Shown piece by piece: positions 44,010 through 52,830 of a stretch of DNA of 64,000 nucleotides. The position numbers and the translations under genes were made by a program. The notes beneath the pieces were generated by a model. It made no database searches and was not told the origin of the DNA. It saw only the letters and a list, made by a program, of their open reading frames with translations. This stretch comes from Bacillota bacterium (GTDB taxonomy: Bacteria; Bacillota; Sulfobacillia; JAIMAT01): assembly GCA_029961055.1 (NCBI GenBank), contig JASBVM010000017.1:1-64000 (forward strand). The letters are read 5' to 3'. Each line of letters opens with the position of its first letter. The first letter of the stretch is position 1.

Positions 44010-45245
44010 ATGACGGAGGAAGCACCGATCTACCACGCCCCGACGCCCGCGCTCCACCTGCCGGAGCGGCTGCTCCTGGGCCCGGGCCCCAGCCCCGTCC
44101 CCGCCCGGGTGCTCCAGGCGCTGGCCACGCCCACGCTGGGCCACCTCGACCCCGCCTTTCTGGACGTGATGAACGAGACGATGGACGCGCTCCGCGCCGT
44201 CTTCGGCACGACCAACCCTCTGACGATGGCCCTCTCCGGCACCGGCAGCGCCGGCATGGAGGCGCTCTTCGTCAACCTGGTGGAGCCGGGCGACCGGGTC
44301 CTGATCGGTGTCAACGGGCTTTTCGGTGAACGGATGGTGGACGTGGCCCGCCGCGCGGGCGCCGACGTGATCACCGTGGAGGCGCCGTGGGGCCGGATCG
44401 TGGATCCCGAGGCGATCCGCCGCGCGCTCGACCGGAGCCCTGGCGTCCGGTTGGTGGCGCTGGTGCTGGCGGAGACCTCCACGGGCGTCCGCCAGCCGCT
44501 GGAAGAGGTCGCCCGCATCGTCCACGAGCACGAGGCGCTCCTGGGCGTCGACGCGGTCACCGCCCTGGGCGGCATCCCGGTCGAGGTGGACCGGGTGGGC
44601 ATCGACGCCTGCTACGCCGGGACCCAGAAGTGCCTGAGCGTGCCGCCCGGGCTGGCCCCCCTCACCCTCGGCCCGCGCGCCGAGGCACGGCTCGACCGGC
44701 GGACGGAGCCCGTCCGGAGCTGGTACCTGGACATGACCATGATCCGGCGCTATTGGGGCCACGAGCGCTTCTACCACCACACGGCGCCGGTCAACATGCT
44801 CTTCGCCCTTCACGAAGGACTCCGCCTCATCCTGGAGGAAGGGCTGCCGGCCGTCTACGAGCGCCACGCCCGGGTGGGCGCCGCCCTCCAGCGGGGCCTG
44901 GAGGCGATGGGGCTGGAGCTCTTCGCCGAGCCGGGCCACCGCCTGCCGGAGCTGACCACCGTCCGCGTCCCGGCCGGCGTCGACGACGCCCGGGTCCGCG
45001 CCCGGCTCCTGGAGGAGTACGGCATCGAGATCGGCGCCGGCGTCGGCCCCACCCGCGGCCAGATCTGGCGCATCGGCCTGATGGGTCACGGCGCCAGGAA
45101 GCGGAACGTCTTCGCCCTCCTCTCCGCGCTGGAGAGCCTGCTGGCGGAGGAGGGCCACCCCGTCCCGCGGGGCGCCGGGCTGGAGGCGGCCGCCGCCGCC
45201 CTGGGGGAGGAGAGGCCGGCGCCCGCGACGCGAAGGGAAGGCTGA
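44010..45245 (+). CDS. Alanine-glyoxylate / serine-pyruvate-type aminotransferase
   Basis: A class V PLP aminotransferase of 411 residues. [18 protein letters not shown] and [14 protein letters not shown] open the protein, followed by [21 protein letters not shown], the cofactor Asp in [18 protein letters not shown] and Lys207 in [16 protein letters not shown]. This pattern is characteristic of alanine-glyoxylate/serine-pyruvate aminotransferases, which detoxify glyoxylate or feed photorespiration-like serine metabolism. The GGAGGG before ATG 44010 is well placed. The Nudix gene follows after five bases and is probably co-transcribed. Confidence 0.88.
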   Translation: MTEEAPIYHAPTPALHLPERLLLGPGPSPVPARVLQALATPTLGHLDPAFLDVMNETMDALRAVFGTTNPLTMALSGTGSAGMEALFVNLVEPGDRVLIGVNGLFGERMVDVARRAGADVITVEAPWGRIVDPEAIRRALDRSPGVRLVALVLAETSTGVRQPLEEVARIVHEHEALLGVDAVTALGGIPVEVDRVGIDACYAGTQKCLSVPPGLAPLTLGPRAEARLDRRTEPVRSWYLDMTMIRRYWGHERFYHHTAPVNMLFALHEGLRLILEEGLPAVYERHARVGAALQRGLEAMGLELFAEPGHRLPELTTVRVPAGVDDARVRARLLEEYGIEIGAGVGPTRGQIWRIGLMGHGARKRNVFALLSALESLLAEEGHPVPRGAGLEAAAAALGEERPAPATRREG

Positions 45246-45250
45246 AGGGC

Positions 45251-46327
45251 TTGCCCGTCCGCCTCGTCCTGGCCCTACCGGAGGCGGTGCCCGCGCGGGA
45301 GCGGGCGCGGCTGGAGGCGCTCCTCCCCGCCCGCGGCTCGCTCTACCGCGAACTGCCCGCGTCCGCCCGGCAGCTCGACGGGGCGACGCTCCAGCAGAGC
45401 CTCCTGGAGGTGCTCCGCCGTCACGGCGCCGGGCCCGGCGAAGCGGTGCTGCTGGCCTCCCGCTACCGGGAGGAGGTGCTGCCCGCCGCCGGCCTCGGCC
45501 TGCTGGCGCTCCTGCCGAGCCGGCTCCCCCCCGACCCCGCGGAGACCGCCTACCTCGGTCCGGGGCCGGCGCCGCGCTGGGCGGAGGCCTCCGCTCTCCT
45601 GGAACAGCTTGACCTGCTGGAGCGGCTGCCTCCGCGCGAGCCGAGGCGGCCGGGCGCCCGGCCGCTCCGCACCCCCCGCCCCGGGCCCGCGGCCGCCCGC
45701 GCGGCCGCCTCCGTCATCCTCCACGACCGGCACGGCCAGCTTCTCTTCGTCCGCCGCGCCGAGATCCCCGGCAGCATCGCGCCGGGCAGCTGGGCCTTCC
45801 CCGGCGGCATGGTGGAGCCCGCGGACCGGGAGCCGGACGGCACCCCGGGGCAGCGCCCGCTCTCCCCCCTTCTTCAGGAGGCCTACCGCGGCACCGGGGC
45901 GGAGGAGGGCGACCTGCGCGGGCTGCAGGCGGCCGCGCTGCGCGAGCTGGCCGAGGAGACGGGGCTCGAGCTGGAGGCGGAGGCCCTGCTCCCCCTGGGC
46001 CGGCTGCTGGCGCCGCCCTACGTGCCGCGGCGGGTGGAGACGGCCTACTTCCTGGCGCGTTACCCGGAGGGCCAGCCGCTCCGGCTCAGCCCGGACGAGC
46101 TGATGGACTCCCGCTGGCTCCGCCCGAAAGAGGCGCTGGCCGGCTATCGCACCGGCCAGCTCTTCATGACCCTGCCCACGTTGGCCGCCGTCGCGCCGCT
46201 GGTCGCCCTGGCCTCCGCGCCGGAGGCGTGGGAGGGGCAGGCGAGGGCGCACCCCGGTCGGCTGATCCGGCCCGGGAGCGAGATCGCCTGGGCGCTCCGC
46301 CTGCTTCCTCAGGGGAGCTCGACGTAG
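45251..46327 (+). CDS. Nudix hydrolase with an extra N-terminal domain
   Basis: The C-terminal 220 residues carry a Nudix domain: AAASVILHDRHGQLLFVRRAE, SWAFPGGMVEPADREP, a 30-residue insertion, and the Nudix box core LRELAEETGLELEAE, with the metal-binding REXXEE. Nudix enzymes cut nucleoside diphosphate-linked compounds such as CoA, ADP-ribose or oxidised nucleotides. The large loop before the box resembles the CoA/acyl-CoA type, but this is uncertain. The first 130 residues are Leu/Arg-rich with no recognised domain. The start is TTG 45251, five bases after the aminotransferase stop. The last 19 bases overlap the convergent Rieske gene. Confidence 0.75.
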   Translation: MPVRLVLALPEAVPARERARLEALLPARGSLYRELPASARQLDGATLQQSLLEVLRRHGAGPGEAVLLASRYREEVLPAAGLGLLALLPSRLPPDPAETAYLGPGPAPRWAEASALLEQLDLLERLPPREPRRPGARPLRTPRPGPAAARAAASVILHDRHGQLLFVRRAEIPGSIAPGSWAFPGGMVEPADREPDGTPGQRPLSPLLQEAYRGTGAEEGDLRGLQAAALRELAEETGLELEAEALLPLGRLLAPPYVPRRVETAYFLARYPEGQPLRLSPDELMDSRWLRPKEALAGYRTGQLFMTLPTLAAVAPLVALASAPEAWEGQARAHPGRLIRPGSEIAWALRLLPQGSST

Positions 46328-46644
46328 ATCCGGCCGTCGCGCTCCTCCACCGCATAGGTCCGGATCGGCCGGTAGGCGGGGAGCGAGAGCGGCTTGCCGG
46401 TCCTCAGGCTGAAGCGGGAGCCGTGCTTGGGGCACTGGATCGTCTCGCCCACGAGGCGGCCCTGGGAGAGCGAGGCTTCCTCGTGCGAGCAGGTGTCGTC
46501 CACCGCGTAGAGATGGCCCTCCACGCGACAGAGCGCGATGGGGTGACCCCGGAGGAGGACCCGCCGCGCCTCCCCCTCGGGCACCTCCTCGGGCGCCACC
46601 GCCGGCAGCCAGCCCTCTTGGCCGCTCGCCTCCTCCTGGTTCAA
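46309..46644 (-). CDS. Rieske-type non-haem 2Fe-2S ferredoxin
   Basis: A 111-residue protein with the Rieske cluster motifs CSH at residues 52-54 and CPKH at 71-74. These resemble the small ferredoxins of dioxygenase systems (NirD/BphF type) rather than bc1-complex Rieske proteins, and there is no membrane anchor. The start is TTG 46644 in a TTGA overlap with the sufB stop, so translation is coupled. In other Bacillota and Actinobacteria a Rieske gene also accompanies suf genes, where it may take part in electron supply for cluster assembly; here that is an inference. Confidence 0.87.
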   Translation of the reverse strand: MNQEEASGQEGWLPAVAPEEVPEGEARRVLLRGHPIALCRVEGHLYAVDDTCSHEEASLSQGRLVGETIQCPKHGSRFSLRTGKPLSLPAYRPIRTYAVEERDGRIYVELP

Positions 46645-48047
46645 CCGACCGCGCCCTCCATCTCCATCTCGATCAGCCGGTTCAGCTCCACCGCGTACTC
46701 CATGGGCAGCGCCCTGGCGAAGGGCTCGATGAAGCCCATGACGATCATGTGCGCCGCCTGCTCCTCGGTCAGTCCGCGGCTCATCAGGTAGAAGAGCTGC
46801 TCCTCGGAGAGCTTGGAGACCGTCGCCTCGTGCTCGATGGTCACCTCGTCGTTGGCGACGTTGATGGTCGGGACCGTGTCCGACTTGGAGATCTCGTCCA
46901 GGATGAGCGCGTCGCACTTGGTGCTCGAGCGGACGTGGTGCGCCTCCGGCGCCACCTCCACCAGGCCGCGGAAGAGGGTGACGCCGCCGTCCTTGGAGAT
47001 CGACTTGGAGCGGATGGTCGAGGTGGTGTAGGGCGCCACGTGGATCGCCTTGCCGCCCGCGTCCTGGTCCTGCCCCTTGCCGGCGAAGGCGATGGAGAGG
47101 ATGTCGGCCTTGGCGCCCGGCTCCATCAGGTAGACGCTCGGATACTTCATGGTCACCTTGGAGCCGAGGTTCCCGTCGATCCACTCCACGGTGGCGTTGG
47201 CGTAGGCGACGGCCCGCTTGGTCACCAGGTTGTAGACGTTGTTCGACCAGTTCTGGATCGTGGTGTAGCGGACGCTCGCGCCCGCCTTGGCGACGATCTC
47301 GACCACCGCCGAGTGGAGCGACTCGCTGGAGTAGGTCGGGGCCGTGCACCCCTCCACGTAGTGGACCTTGGCGCCCTCGTCGACGATGATCAGCGTCCGC
47401 TCGAACTGGCCCATCCGCTCGGCGTTGATGCGGAAGTAGGCCTGGAGCGGGATGTCGACGGTGACCCCTTTGGGCACGTAGATGAAGGAGCCGCCCGACC
47501 AGACGGCGCTGTTGAGCGCCGCGAACTTGTTGTCCTCGGGCGGCACCACGGTGCCGAAGTACTCGCGGACCAGGTCGGGGTACTCGCGCACCGCGCTGTC
47601 GGTGTCGAGGAAGATGACGCCCTTCTTCTTCAAGTCCTCGCGGATCGAGTGGTAGACGACCTCCGACTCGTACTGCGCCGAGACGCCGCCCAGCCACTTC
47701 TTCTCCGCCTCGGGGATGCCGAGCCGGTCGAAGGTCTTCTTGATGTACTCCGGCACGTCCGACCAGTCGTCCCCCGGCCGGTCGGCCGCGCGCATGAAGT
47801 AGGTGATCTGGTCGAAGTCGATCTCCGAGAGATCGACGCCCCAGGTGGGCATCGGCTTGGAGAGGAAGACGTCCAGCGCGTGCAGGCGGAACTCCCGCAT
47901 CCAGTCCGGCTCGTTTTTCAGCCGCGAGATCTCCTCGACGACCTCCCGCGAGAGCCCCTTCGTTCCGCGGTAGACGTACCGGTCGTCGGGGTCGCGGAAA
48001 CCCCACTGGTATTCCTGCTTGGTGACGGGTGCGGACTTGATGGTCAC
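46641..48047 (-). CDS. sufB: Fe-S cluster assembly protein SufB
   Basis: SufB is the scaffold subunit of the SufBCD complex that builds Fe-S clusters. The 468 residues match SufB rather than Suf[81 protein letters not shown] with the conserved Cys, [20 protein letters not shown] and [21 protein letters not shown]. The start is GTG 48047 after AAAGGGG; a longer frame to 48098 has no support. sufC, sufD, sufS and sufU are absent here, so sufB lies apart from its partners. Confidence 0.95.
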   Translation of the reverse strand: MTIKSAPVTKQEYQWGFRDPDDRYVYRGTKGLSREVVEEISRLKNEPDWMREFRLHALDVFLSKPMPTWGVDLSEIDFDQITYFMRAADRPGDDWSDVPEYIKKTFDRLGIPEAEKKWLGGVSAQYESEVVYHSIREDLKKKGVIFLDTDSAVREYPDLVREYFGTVVPPEDNKFAALNSAVWSGGSFIYVPKGVTVDIPLQAYFRINAERMGQFERTLIIVDEGAKVHYVEGCTAPTYSSESLHSAVVEIVAKAGASVRYTTIQNWSNNVYNLVTKRAVAYANATVEWIDGNLGSKVTMKYPSVYLMEPGAKADILSIAFAGKGQDQDAGGKAIHVAPYTTSTIRSKSISKDGGVTLFRGLVEVAPEAHHVRSSTKCDALILDEISKSDTVPTINVANDEVTIEHEATVSKLSEEQLFYLMSRGLTEEQAAHMIVMGFIEPFARALPMEYAVELNRLIEMEMEGAVG

Positions 48048-48144
48048 GCTACCAGCCCCTTTCCGGTCACGACAGCCTCCGACGGCCGCCCGGCCCAACG
48101 CGCAGCTCCGGGGTCTGCCGGGCGAATTCCGAGTGCTGCGCTCA

Positions 48145-48174
48145 AGTATAGCCGACCCTGCGCCCCGGCCACAA
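48145..48174 (-). promoter_or_regulatory. Promoter of sufB
   Basis: Minus strand: -35 TTGTGG (plus 48169-48174), 18-base spacer and -10 TATACT (plus 48145-48150), about 98 bases before the sufB start. The leader between them (48048-48140) is GC-rich and shows no obvious IscR or Fur-like palindrome. Confidence 0.6.
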
Positions 48175-48224
48175 GGTGACGATGGGACAGATCCGCCACA
48201 CGGCGCGCCGACCGCCAGACACGA

Positions 48225-48264
48225 GAGACCCGAGGCGGCGCCGAGCGGCGCCGCCTCGGGTCTC
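48225..48264 (-). terminator. Strong stem-loop terminator after trxA
   Basis: An 18-bp perfect stem (48225-48242 with 48247-48264) closed by a GAGC tetraloop lies 39 bases after the trxA stop. There is no clear T run after it on either strand, but its position between trxA and the sufB promoter fits a transcription end for trxA. In this GC-rich genome T-poor terminators may be usual. Confidence 0.7.
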
Positions 48265-48302
48265 CTTGCCCCTCTCCTGCCGGATCCTGCCCGCGGCTTC
48301 CC

Positions 48303-48626
48303 TCAGCCGAGCACCTTGTCGATGGCGCGCTTCAGCTGCTCCTTGGGACGGTAGCCCACCAGCCGCTCCACCGGCGCTCCTTCCTTGAAGATCAGGAGCG
48401 TCGGGATGCTCATGACCCCGAACCGGGAGGCCAGGTCGGGGTTGGCGTCCACGTCCAGCCGCGCCACCTTGAGCCGCCCCTCGTACTCCTCGGCCAGCTC
48501 CTCGACGATGGGCGCCAGCATCCGGCACGGGGCGCACCAGTCGGCCCAGAAGTCGACCAGAACCGGCAGCTCCGACCCCGCCACCTCGGACTGGAAGCTG
48601 GCGCTGTCCACCTCGATCTCGGCCAC
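48303..48626 (-). CDS. trxA: Thioredoxin
   Basis: A 107-residue thioredoxin with the redox motif WCAPC (Cys31, Cys34), VDFWADW before it, the KVARLDVDANPDLASRFGV strand and the cis-Pro in SIPTLLIFKEG. It reduces protein disulfides in the cytoplasm and can pass electrons to CcdA. The start is GTG 48626, with GGAGGGG nine bases upstream. It follows the pirin pair by 73 bases and ends at the 48225-48264 stem-loop. Confidence 0.95.
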   Translation of the reverse strand: MAEIEVDSASFQSEVAGSELPVLVDFWADWCAPCRMLAPIVEELAEEYEGRLKVARLDVDANPDLASRFGVMSIPTLLIFKEGAPVERLVGYRPKEQLKRAIDKVLG

Positions 48627-48699
48627 ACCTGTCCCCTCCTTTGCACGCTTGCCGGGCTCCGCCCCCTGCCACTGTCGCGAGAAGGAAGGCTCGCCGCCT

Positions 48700-48849
48700 T
48701 CAGGACTCGACCTCCCGGGCGAAGCCGACGCTCCGCGAGGGCCGCTCCTGCTCGTAGACGATGTAGACGCCTGCGCCCTCCTCGGCCTCCAGCGCCCAGC
48801 GCATCTGCACCACCTGCTCCTCCGGGTGCTGCGCCAACCACCGCCTCAT
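48700..48849 (-). CDS. Hypothetical 49-residue protein coupled to the pirin gene
   Basis: ATG 48849 overlaps the pirin stop (ATGA), and the frame ends at 48700. The translation (MRRWLAQHPEEQVVQMRWAL, then YIVYEQERPSRSVGFAREV) has an amphipathic Gln/Glu/Leu-rich N-terminus and a beta-like end. Coupled start and sensible composition suggest that it is expressed. No family is recognised. Confidence 0.45.
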   Translation of the reverse strand: MRRWLAQHPEEQVVQMRWALEAEEGAGVYIVYEQERPSRSVGFAREVES

Positions 48850-49901
48850 CGCGCCGGATCCCGGTCGCCGTCGCCTCCGCTCTCCCCGGAGGCGCCCTGA
48901 CCCGACCCGGTCACCGGCGCCGGTTCGAGCACCGTCGCCGGCACGGTCCCCATCCGTCCCGCCTGGAAATCCTCGAACGCCTGGATGATCTCTTCCCGCG
49001 TGTTCATGACGAAGGGACCGTAAAAGGCGATGGTCTCGCGGATCGGCAGGCCGCCCAGGAGCAGCACCTCCATGGCCGGCGCCGACTCGGCGTCGAGCGT
49101 GCCGGGCTGGCGCCGGTCCGCGGTGAGCGTGACGACCTCGCCCGGGCCGAAGACCGCCAGCTGTCCCGCCTGGATCGGAGTCGCCTCGGGGCCGACGCTC
49201 CCGCTGCCGATCAGCACGTAGGCCAGGGCGTTGAAGTTCTCGCGCCAGGCCAGGCGCAGCCGAGCGCCCGGCGTGATCGACGCGTGGAGGTAGTCGATCG
49301 GCGTCCAGGTGACACCGGGACCCTTGTGGCCGCCCACCTCGCCCGCGATGATGCGCAGGAGCGCGCCCCCGTCCGGGGAGATGACGCGCGTCACCCGCTC
49401 GTGGTGGATGTCCTGGTAGCGCGGCGGCGTCCACTTCAGCCGCCGGGGCAGGTTGACCCAGAGCTGCACCGCGTGGAAGAGGCCCCCGTGCAGGTAGAGC
49501 TCCTCGGGCGGCATCTCGTCGTGAAGGATGCCGGACCCCGCCGTCATCCACTGCGTATCCCCGGCCCGGATCAGCCCGCCGCCGCCGTTGGAGTCCTGAT
49601 GGCGGAAGGCGCCGGCCATGATGTAGGTGACCGTCTCGAAGCCGCGGTGCGGGTGCCAGGGTGCTCCGCGGGCCTCGCGGGGCCCGTAGTCGACGGGCCC
49701 GATGTGGTCCAGCAGGAGGAAGGGATCGGTCTCCCGCAGGTCCGCCTCAGGACCCGGAAAGGGCCTGCGCACGCGAAAACCCGCCCCCTCCAGCTGCGAG
49801 TGGGCCGTCACCAGGTGCCGCACGCTCCGCTCCCGCGCCCCCGGGACCGGCTCGGGCAGCCGCGGCAGGACTAGGAGCTCGCCTTCTTCCGGATGGGACA
49901 A
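48846..49901 (-). CDS. Pirin family protein
   Basis: A 351-residue bicupin. The N-terminal cupin has the pirin metal motif APWHPHRGFETVTYIMAGAFRHQDSNG with the metal His residues, and MTAGSGILHDEMP with a further His and Glu. The C-terminal cupin (about 190-300) has GVTWTPIDYLHASITPGARL and GEVVTLTADRRQPG. Bacterial pirins can act as quercetin dioxygenases or redox regulators; the substrate is unknown. The start is TTG 49901 behind an excellent AAGGAGGTG. The last 25 residues are low-complexity Gly/Ser/Asp. It diverges from the purine operon. Confidence 0.88.
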   Translation of the reverse strand: MSHPEEGELLVLPRLPEPVPGARERSVRHLVTAHSQLEGAGFRVRRPFPGPEADLRETDPFLLLDHIGPVDYGPREARGAPWHPHRGFETVTYIMAGAFRHQDSNGGGGLIRAGDTQWMTAGSGILHDEMPPEELYLHGGLFHAVQLWVNLPRRLKWTPPRYQDIHHERVTRVISPDGGALLRIIAGEVGGHKGPGVTWTPIDYLHASITPGARLRLAWRENFNALAYVLIGSGSVGPEATPIQAGQLAVFGPGEVVTLTADRRQPGTLDAESAPAMEVLLLGGLPIRETIAFYGPFVMNTREEIIQAFEDFQAGRMGTVPATVLEPAPVTGSGQGASGESGGDGDRDPAR

Positions 49902-49956
49902 GCGGCTTCACCTCCTTGGAGGAGTACCCGTCGTTATTCATTTCGAAGCGTGTCTA

Positions 49957-49985
49957 ATCATATTCCCTTCCGTCCAGAAAGCCAA
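49957..49985 (-). promoter_or_regulatory. Promoter of the pirin gene
   Basis: Minus strand: -35 TTGGCT (plus 49980-49985), 17-base spacer and -10 TATGAT (plus 49957-49962), in a clearly A+T-rich stretch about 55 bases before the pirin start. Confidence 0.6.
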
Positions 49986-50060
49986 ACGGGGGCAGGCCGC
50001 GCCCCCCGGTGCCGCGCCCGTCGCCCCAAGACGTACCTTATCCTGAGGCCCCTCCGTACG

Positions 50061-50089
50061 TTGGCCATCCACGCCGAACGATATATACT
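50061..50089 (+). promoter_or_regulatory. Promoter of the purine operon
   Basis: -35 TTGGCC (50061-50066), exactly 17 bases, -10 TATACT (50084-50089). Transcription should start near 50096, about 56 bases before purE. A pair of PurBox-like sites surrounds the -10 and the start point. Confidence 0.8.
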
Positions 50090-50113
50090 GAGTACGCCTT
50101 AGCGTTCGCATTT
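50070..50113. promoter_or_regulatory. Inverted PurBox pair (PurR operator)
   Basis: Bacillota PurR binds two inverted PurBoxes of form AWWWCCGAACWWT about 16-17 bases apart. Here CCGAACGAT (74-82 of this line, i.e. 50074-50082) faces AGCGTTCGCATTT (50101-50113), whose reverse strand reads AAATGCGAACGCT. The two 13-base boxes are 18 bases apart. They cover the -10 element and the start point, which is where the operator lies in Bacillus pur operons. Flanks of the first box are not A/T-rich, so the match is partial. Confidence 0.6.
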
Positions 50114-50151
50114 GGACGGCATCCCGCCCACGCTGGGGGAGGCGATCGCTC

Positions 50152-50679
50152 TTGCCATCCGTGGCGCTCCTCGTCGGCAGTCCCTCGGACATCCCGCGCG
50201 TGACCGCCTGCACGGAGGAGCTCCGGGAGCTGGGGATCCCCTGGGAACAGCGCATCCTCTCCGCACACCGGACCCCGGACGATCTGGCCGAGTACGTCCG
50301 CCAGGCGGAGACCCGGGGGATCCGCCTCTTCATCGCGGCGGCCGGCCTCTCGGCCGCACTCCCCGGCGCCGTCGCGGCGCACACCGTGCGGCCCGTCATC
50401 GGCCTTCCCCTGGCGGCGGGCCCGCTGGGGGGGTGGGATGCGCTCCTCAGCGTGGTCCAGATGCCGCCGGGCGTGCCGGTCGCCGCGGTCGGCGCCGACG
50501 CCGGGCGGAACGCCGCCCTTCTCGCGGCCGCCATCCTGGCCCTGGACGACCCCGCCTTGGCGGAGCGGCTCCGGCGCCGGCGCGAGAGGCAGGCCGCCGA
50601 CCTGCGCGAGGCCGACCGCAGCTGGAGCGGTGGCAGTGTGCCGGCGGAGGCCTCCGAGAGGGAAGGCGGCCCCAGGTGA
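50152..50679 (+). CDS. purE: 5-(carboxyamino)imidazole ribonucleotide mutase / AIR carboxylase PurE
   Basis: PurE makes carboxyaminoimidazole ribonucleotide (CAIR). The 175 residues show VALLVGSPSDIPRV and SAHRTPDDLAEY with the catalytic His. The next conserved segment, usually GAGGAAHLPG in PurK-dependent enzymes, reads AAAGLSAALPG, closer to the GLSNAL form of class II enzymes that use CO2 directly, while the later SVVQMPPGVPVAAVG is class I-like. purK, which follows purE in Bacillus, is absent. The start is TTG 50152, ten bases after GGGGGAGG. It heads the operon. Confidence 0.92.
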   Translation: MPSVALLVGSPSDIPRVTACTEELRELGIPWEQRILSAHRTPDDLAEYVRQAETRGIRLFIAAAGLSAALPGAVAAHTVRPVIGLPLAAGPLGGWDALLSVVQMPPGVPVAAVGADAGRNAALLAAAILALDDPALAERLRRRRERQAADLREADRSWSGGSVPAEASEREGGPR

Positions 50680-52139
50680 TCGAGCGCTACACCCTGCCTT
50701 CCTTCCGGCGACTCTGGTCCGACGAGCAGCGCTGGCGGCTCTGGCTGGAGGTGGAGCTGGCGGCGCTCGAGGCGCAGGCCGAGCTCGGGGTCGTGCCCGC
50801 CGGGGTGCCCGCGGCCATCCGGAGCGCGCTGCCGGCCGATCCCGAGGGCCGGCCGCTCCTCCCCGAGCGGCTGCCGCCGCGGATCGCCGAGATCGAGGCG
50901 CGGGTACAGCACGACGTCATCGCCTTCGTCAGCGCTCTGGCCGAGCAGGTGGGGGAGGCGGGGCGCTGGCTGCATCATGGCCTCACTTCCTACGACGTGG
51001 TCGACACCGCGCTGGGACTCCAGCTGCGCCAGGCGTTCGACCTGCTGGTCGAGGAGCTCGACGGGCTCCGCCTCGCCCTCCGCCGGCAGGCCGAGCGCTG
51101 GGCGTATCAGCCGATGGCCGGACGGACGCACGGGATGATCGCGGAGCCGGTGACGCTGGGCCTCAAGCTGGCCCTGGACTGGGAGGAGCTGGGCCGCGAC
51201 CGGGAGCGGCTGCTCCGTGCCCGGCGGGCGGTGGCGGTGGGTCGCCTGGCGGGCGCGGTGGGCACCTATGCCAGCGGCGACCCGCGGTGGGAGGAGCGGG
51301 TCTGCCGGCGGCTCGGCCTGGAGCCCGCACCGATCTCCAGCCAGGTGCTGGGCCGCGACCGGCACGCCGAGGCGCTCTCCGCCGTCGCCATCACCGGCGG
51401 CACGCTGGAGCGGATGGCGGTCGACCTGCGGGGGCTGGCCCGGAGCGAGGTGGGCGAACTCCTGGAGCCCTTCCCGCCGGGCAAGAAGGGGTCGTCGGCC
51501 ATGCCCCACAAGCGGAATCCCGAGCGGTCGGAGCGGGTGACGGGCCTCGCCCGGCTGCTCCGCGGCTACGCGCTGGCTGCGCTGGAGAACCAGGCGCTCT
51601 GGCACGAGCGGGACATCAGCCATTCCTCCGTGGAGCGGGTGATCCTGCCCGACGCCACCAGCCTGCTCGGCTACATGCTCCGCCTCGAACGCGAGCTGGT
51701 CGAGGGGCTGGAGGTCCGTCCGGGCGCGATGGCGCGGAATCTGGACCTGGGCGGCGGCGTGATCCATTCGGAGCGGGTGCTGACCGCCCTGGTCGCGAGC
51801 GGCATGACGCGGGAGGAGGCGTACGCGCGGGTCCAGGCACACGCGCTGCGCGCCTTGGACGGCGGGCCCGAATTCCGCCGGGCGCTGGCGGAGGACCCCG
51901 AGGTGGTGGGGCGCCTGGGCCGAGACGGGCTTGCGGCCTGTTTCGACCTGGGATCGACTCTGCGACACATCCCCACGCTCTTCGCCCGTCTCGGGCTGGA
52001 GGCGGGGGGAGCGGGCGGTGCCGCGGGCGCGCGGCGCGGATCGGACGGGGCCGGCGGGGCGGCGGCATCGCTGGAAGGAAGATCCGAGCAGGCGGGAGGT
52101 GGGCGGCATGGCGGGCGCGACGGAGACGCAGCTGTATGA
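50676..52139 (+). CDS. purB: Adenylosuccinate lyase
   Basis: PurB cleaves SAICAR to AICAR and adenylosuccinate to AMP, releasing fumarate. The 487 residues show [29 protein letters not shown] with the catalytic His, the superfamily signature [17 protein letters not shown] and [18 protein letters not shown]. The family ends near residue 435; here a further 45 residues of Gly/Ala/Arg ([19 protein letters not shown]) run over the ribosome site and the first 32 bases of purC. The start is GTG 50676, overlapping purE (GTGA). Confidence 0.95.
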   Translation: MIERYTLPSFRRLWSDEQRWRLWLEVELAALEAQAELGVVPAGVPAAIRSALPADPEGRPLLPERLPPRIAEIEARVQHDVIAFVSALAEQVGEAGRWLHHGLTSYDVVDTALGLQLRQAFDLLVEELDGLRLALRRQAERWAYQPMAGRTHGMIAEPVTLGLKLALDWEELGRDRERLLRARRAVAVGRLAGAVGTYASGDPRWEERVCRRLGLEPAPISSQVLGRDRHAEALSAVAITGGTLERMAVDLRGLARSEVGELLEPFPPGKKGSSAMPHKRNPERSERVTGLARLLRGYALAALENQALWHERDISHSSVERVILPDATSLLGYMLRLERELVEGLEVRPGAMARNLDLGGGVIHSERVLTALVASGMTREEAYARVQAHALRALDGGPEFRRALAEDPEVVGRLGRDGLAACFDLGSTLRHIPTLFARLGLEAGGAGGAAGARRGSDGAGGAAASLEGRSEQAGGGRHGGRDGDAAV

Positions 52140-52830
52140 GGGCAAGGCGAAGATCGTCTTCGCCACCGGGGAGCCGGAGGTGCTGCGCGTCGAGTTCAAG
52201 GACGACGCCACCGCCTTCAACGGGGCGAAACGGGCACAGATCGCGCAGAAGGGGGAGCTCAACCGGGAGATCAGCGCGCTCGTCTTCGAGGCGTTGGAGG
52301 CGCGCGGGATCCGGACGCACTTCCTGGGGCGGCTGGGCCGGCGCTCGATGCGGGTGCGGCGCCTCAAGATGATCCCCGTCGAGGTGGTGGTCCGCAACGT
52401 GGTCGCCGGGAGCCTCGCCCAGCGACTGGGCCGGGCCGAGGGCGAGGTGCTGGCCCGGCCGGTGGTCGAGTTCTTCCTGAAGGACGACGCGTTGGGCGAC
52501 CCCTGGATCAACGCCACCCACGCCCAGGCGCTGGGCCTGGCCACGGAGGAAGAGATGCGCGAGGTGGAACGGCTGGCGCTGGCGGTCGACCAGGCGCTGC
52601 TCCCCTGGCTGGCGGAGCGCGGGCTCCGCCTGATCGACTTCAAGCTGGAGTTCGGCCGGGCCGCCGACGGCTCCCTGCTCCTGGGCGACGAGATCACCCC
52701 CGACACCTGCCGGTTCTGGGACGTGGAGACCGGGGAGCGGCTGGACAAGGACCGCTTCCGCCGGGACCTGGGCGACGTGACCGGCGCCTACCGCGAGGTG
52801 CTCCGGCGGCTCCGGGAGGCGGCCCGGTGA
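52108..52830 (+). CDS. purC: SAICAR synthetase
   Basis: PurC joins CAIR and aspartate with ATP. The 240 residues have [27 protein letters not shown], the substrate loop [17 protein letters not shown] and [31 protein letters not shown], all family hallmarks. The ATG at 52108 follows GGGAGGTG and lies inside the end of purB, so ribosomes finishing purB may restart here. Confidence 0.97.
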   Translation: MAGATETQLYEGKAKIVFATGEPEVLRVEFKDDATAFNGAKRAQIAQKGELNREISALVFEALEARGIRTHFLGRLGRRSMRVRRLKMIPVEVVVRNVVAGSLAQRLGRAEGEVLARPVVEFFLKDDALGDPWINATHAQALGLATEEEMREVERLALAVDQALLPWLAERGLRLIDFKLEFGRAADGSLLLGDEITPDTCRFWDVETGERLDKDRFRRDLGDVTGAYREVLRRLREAAR

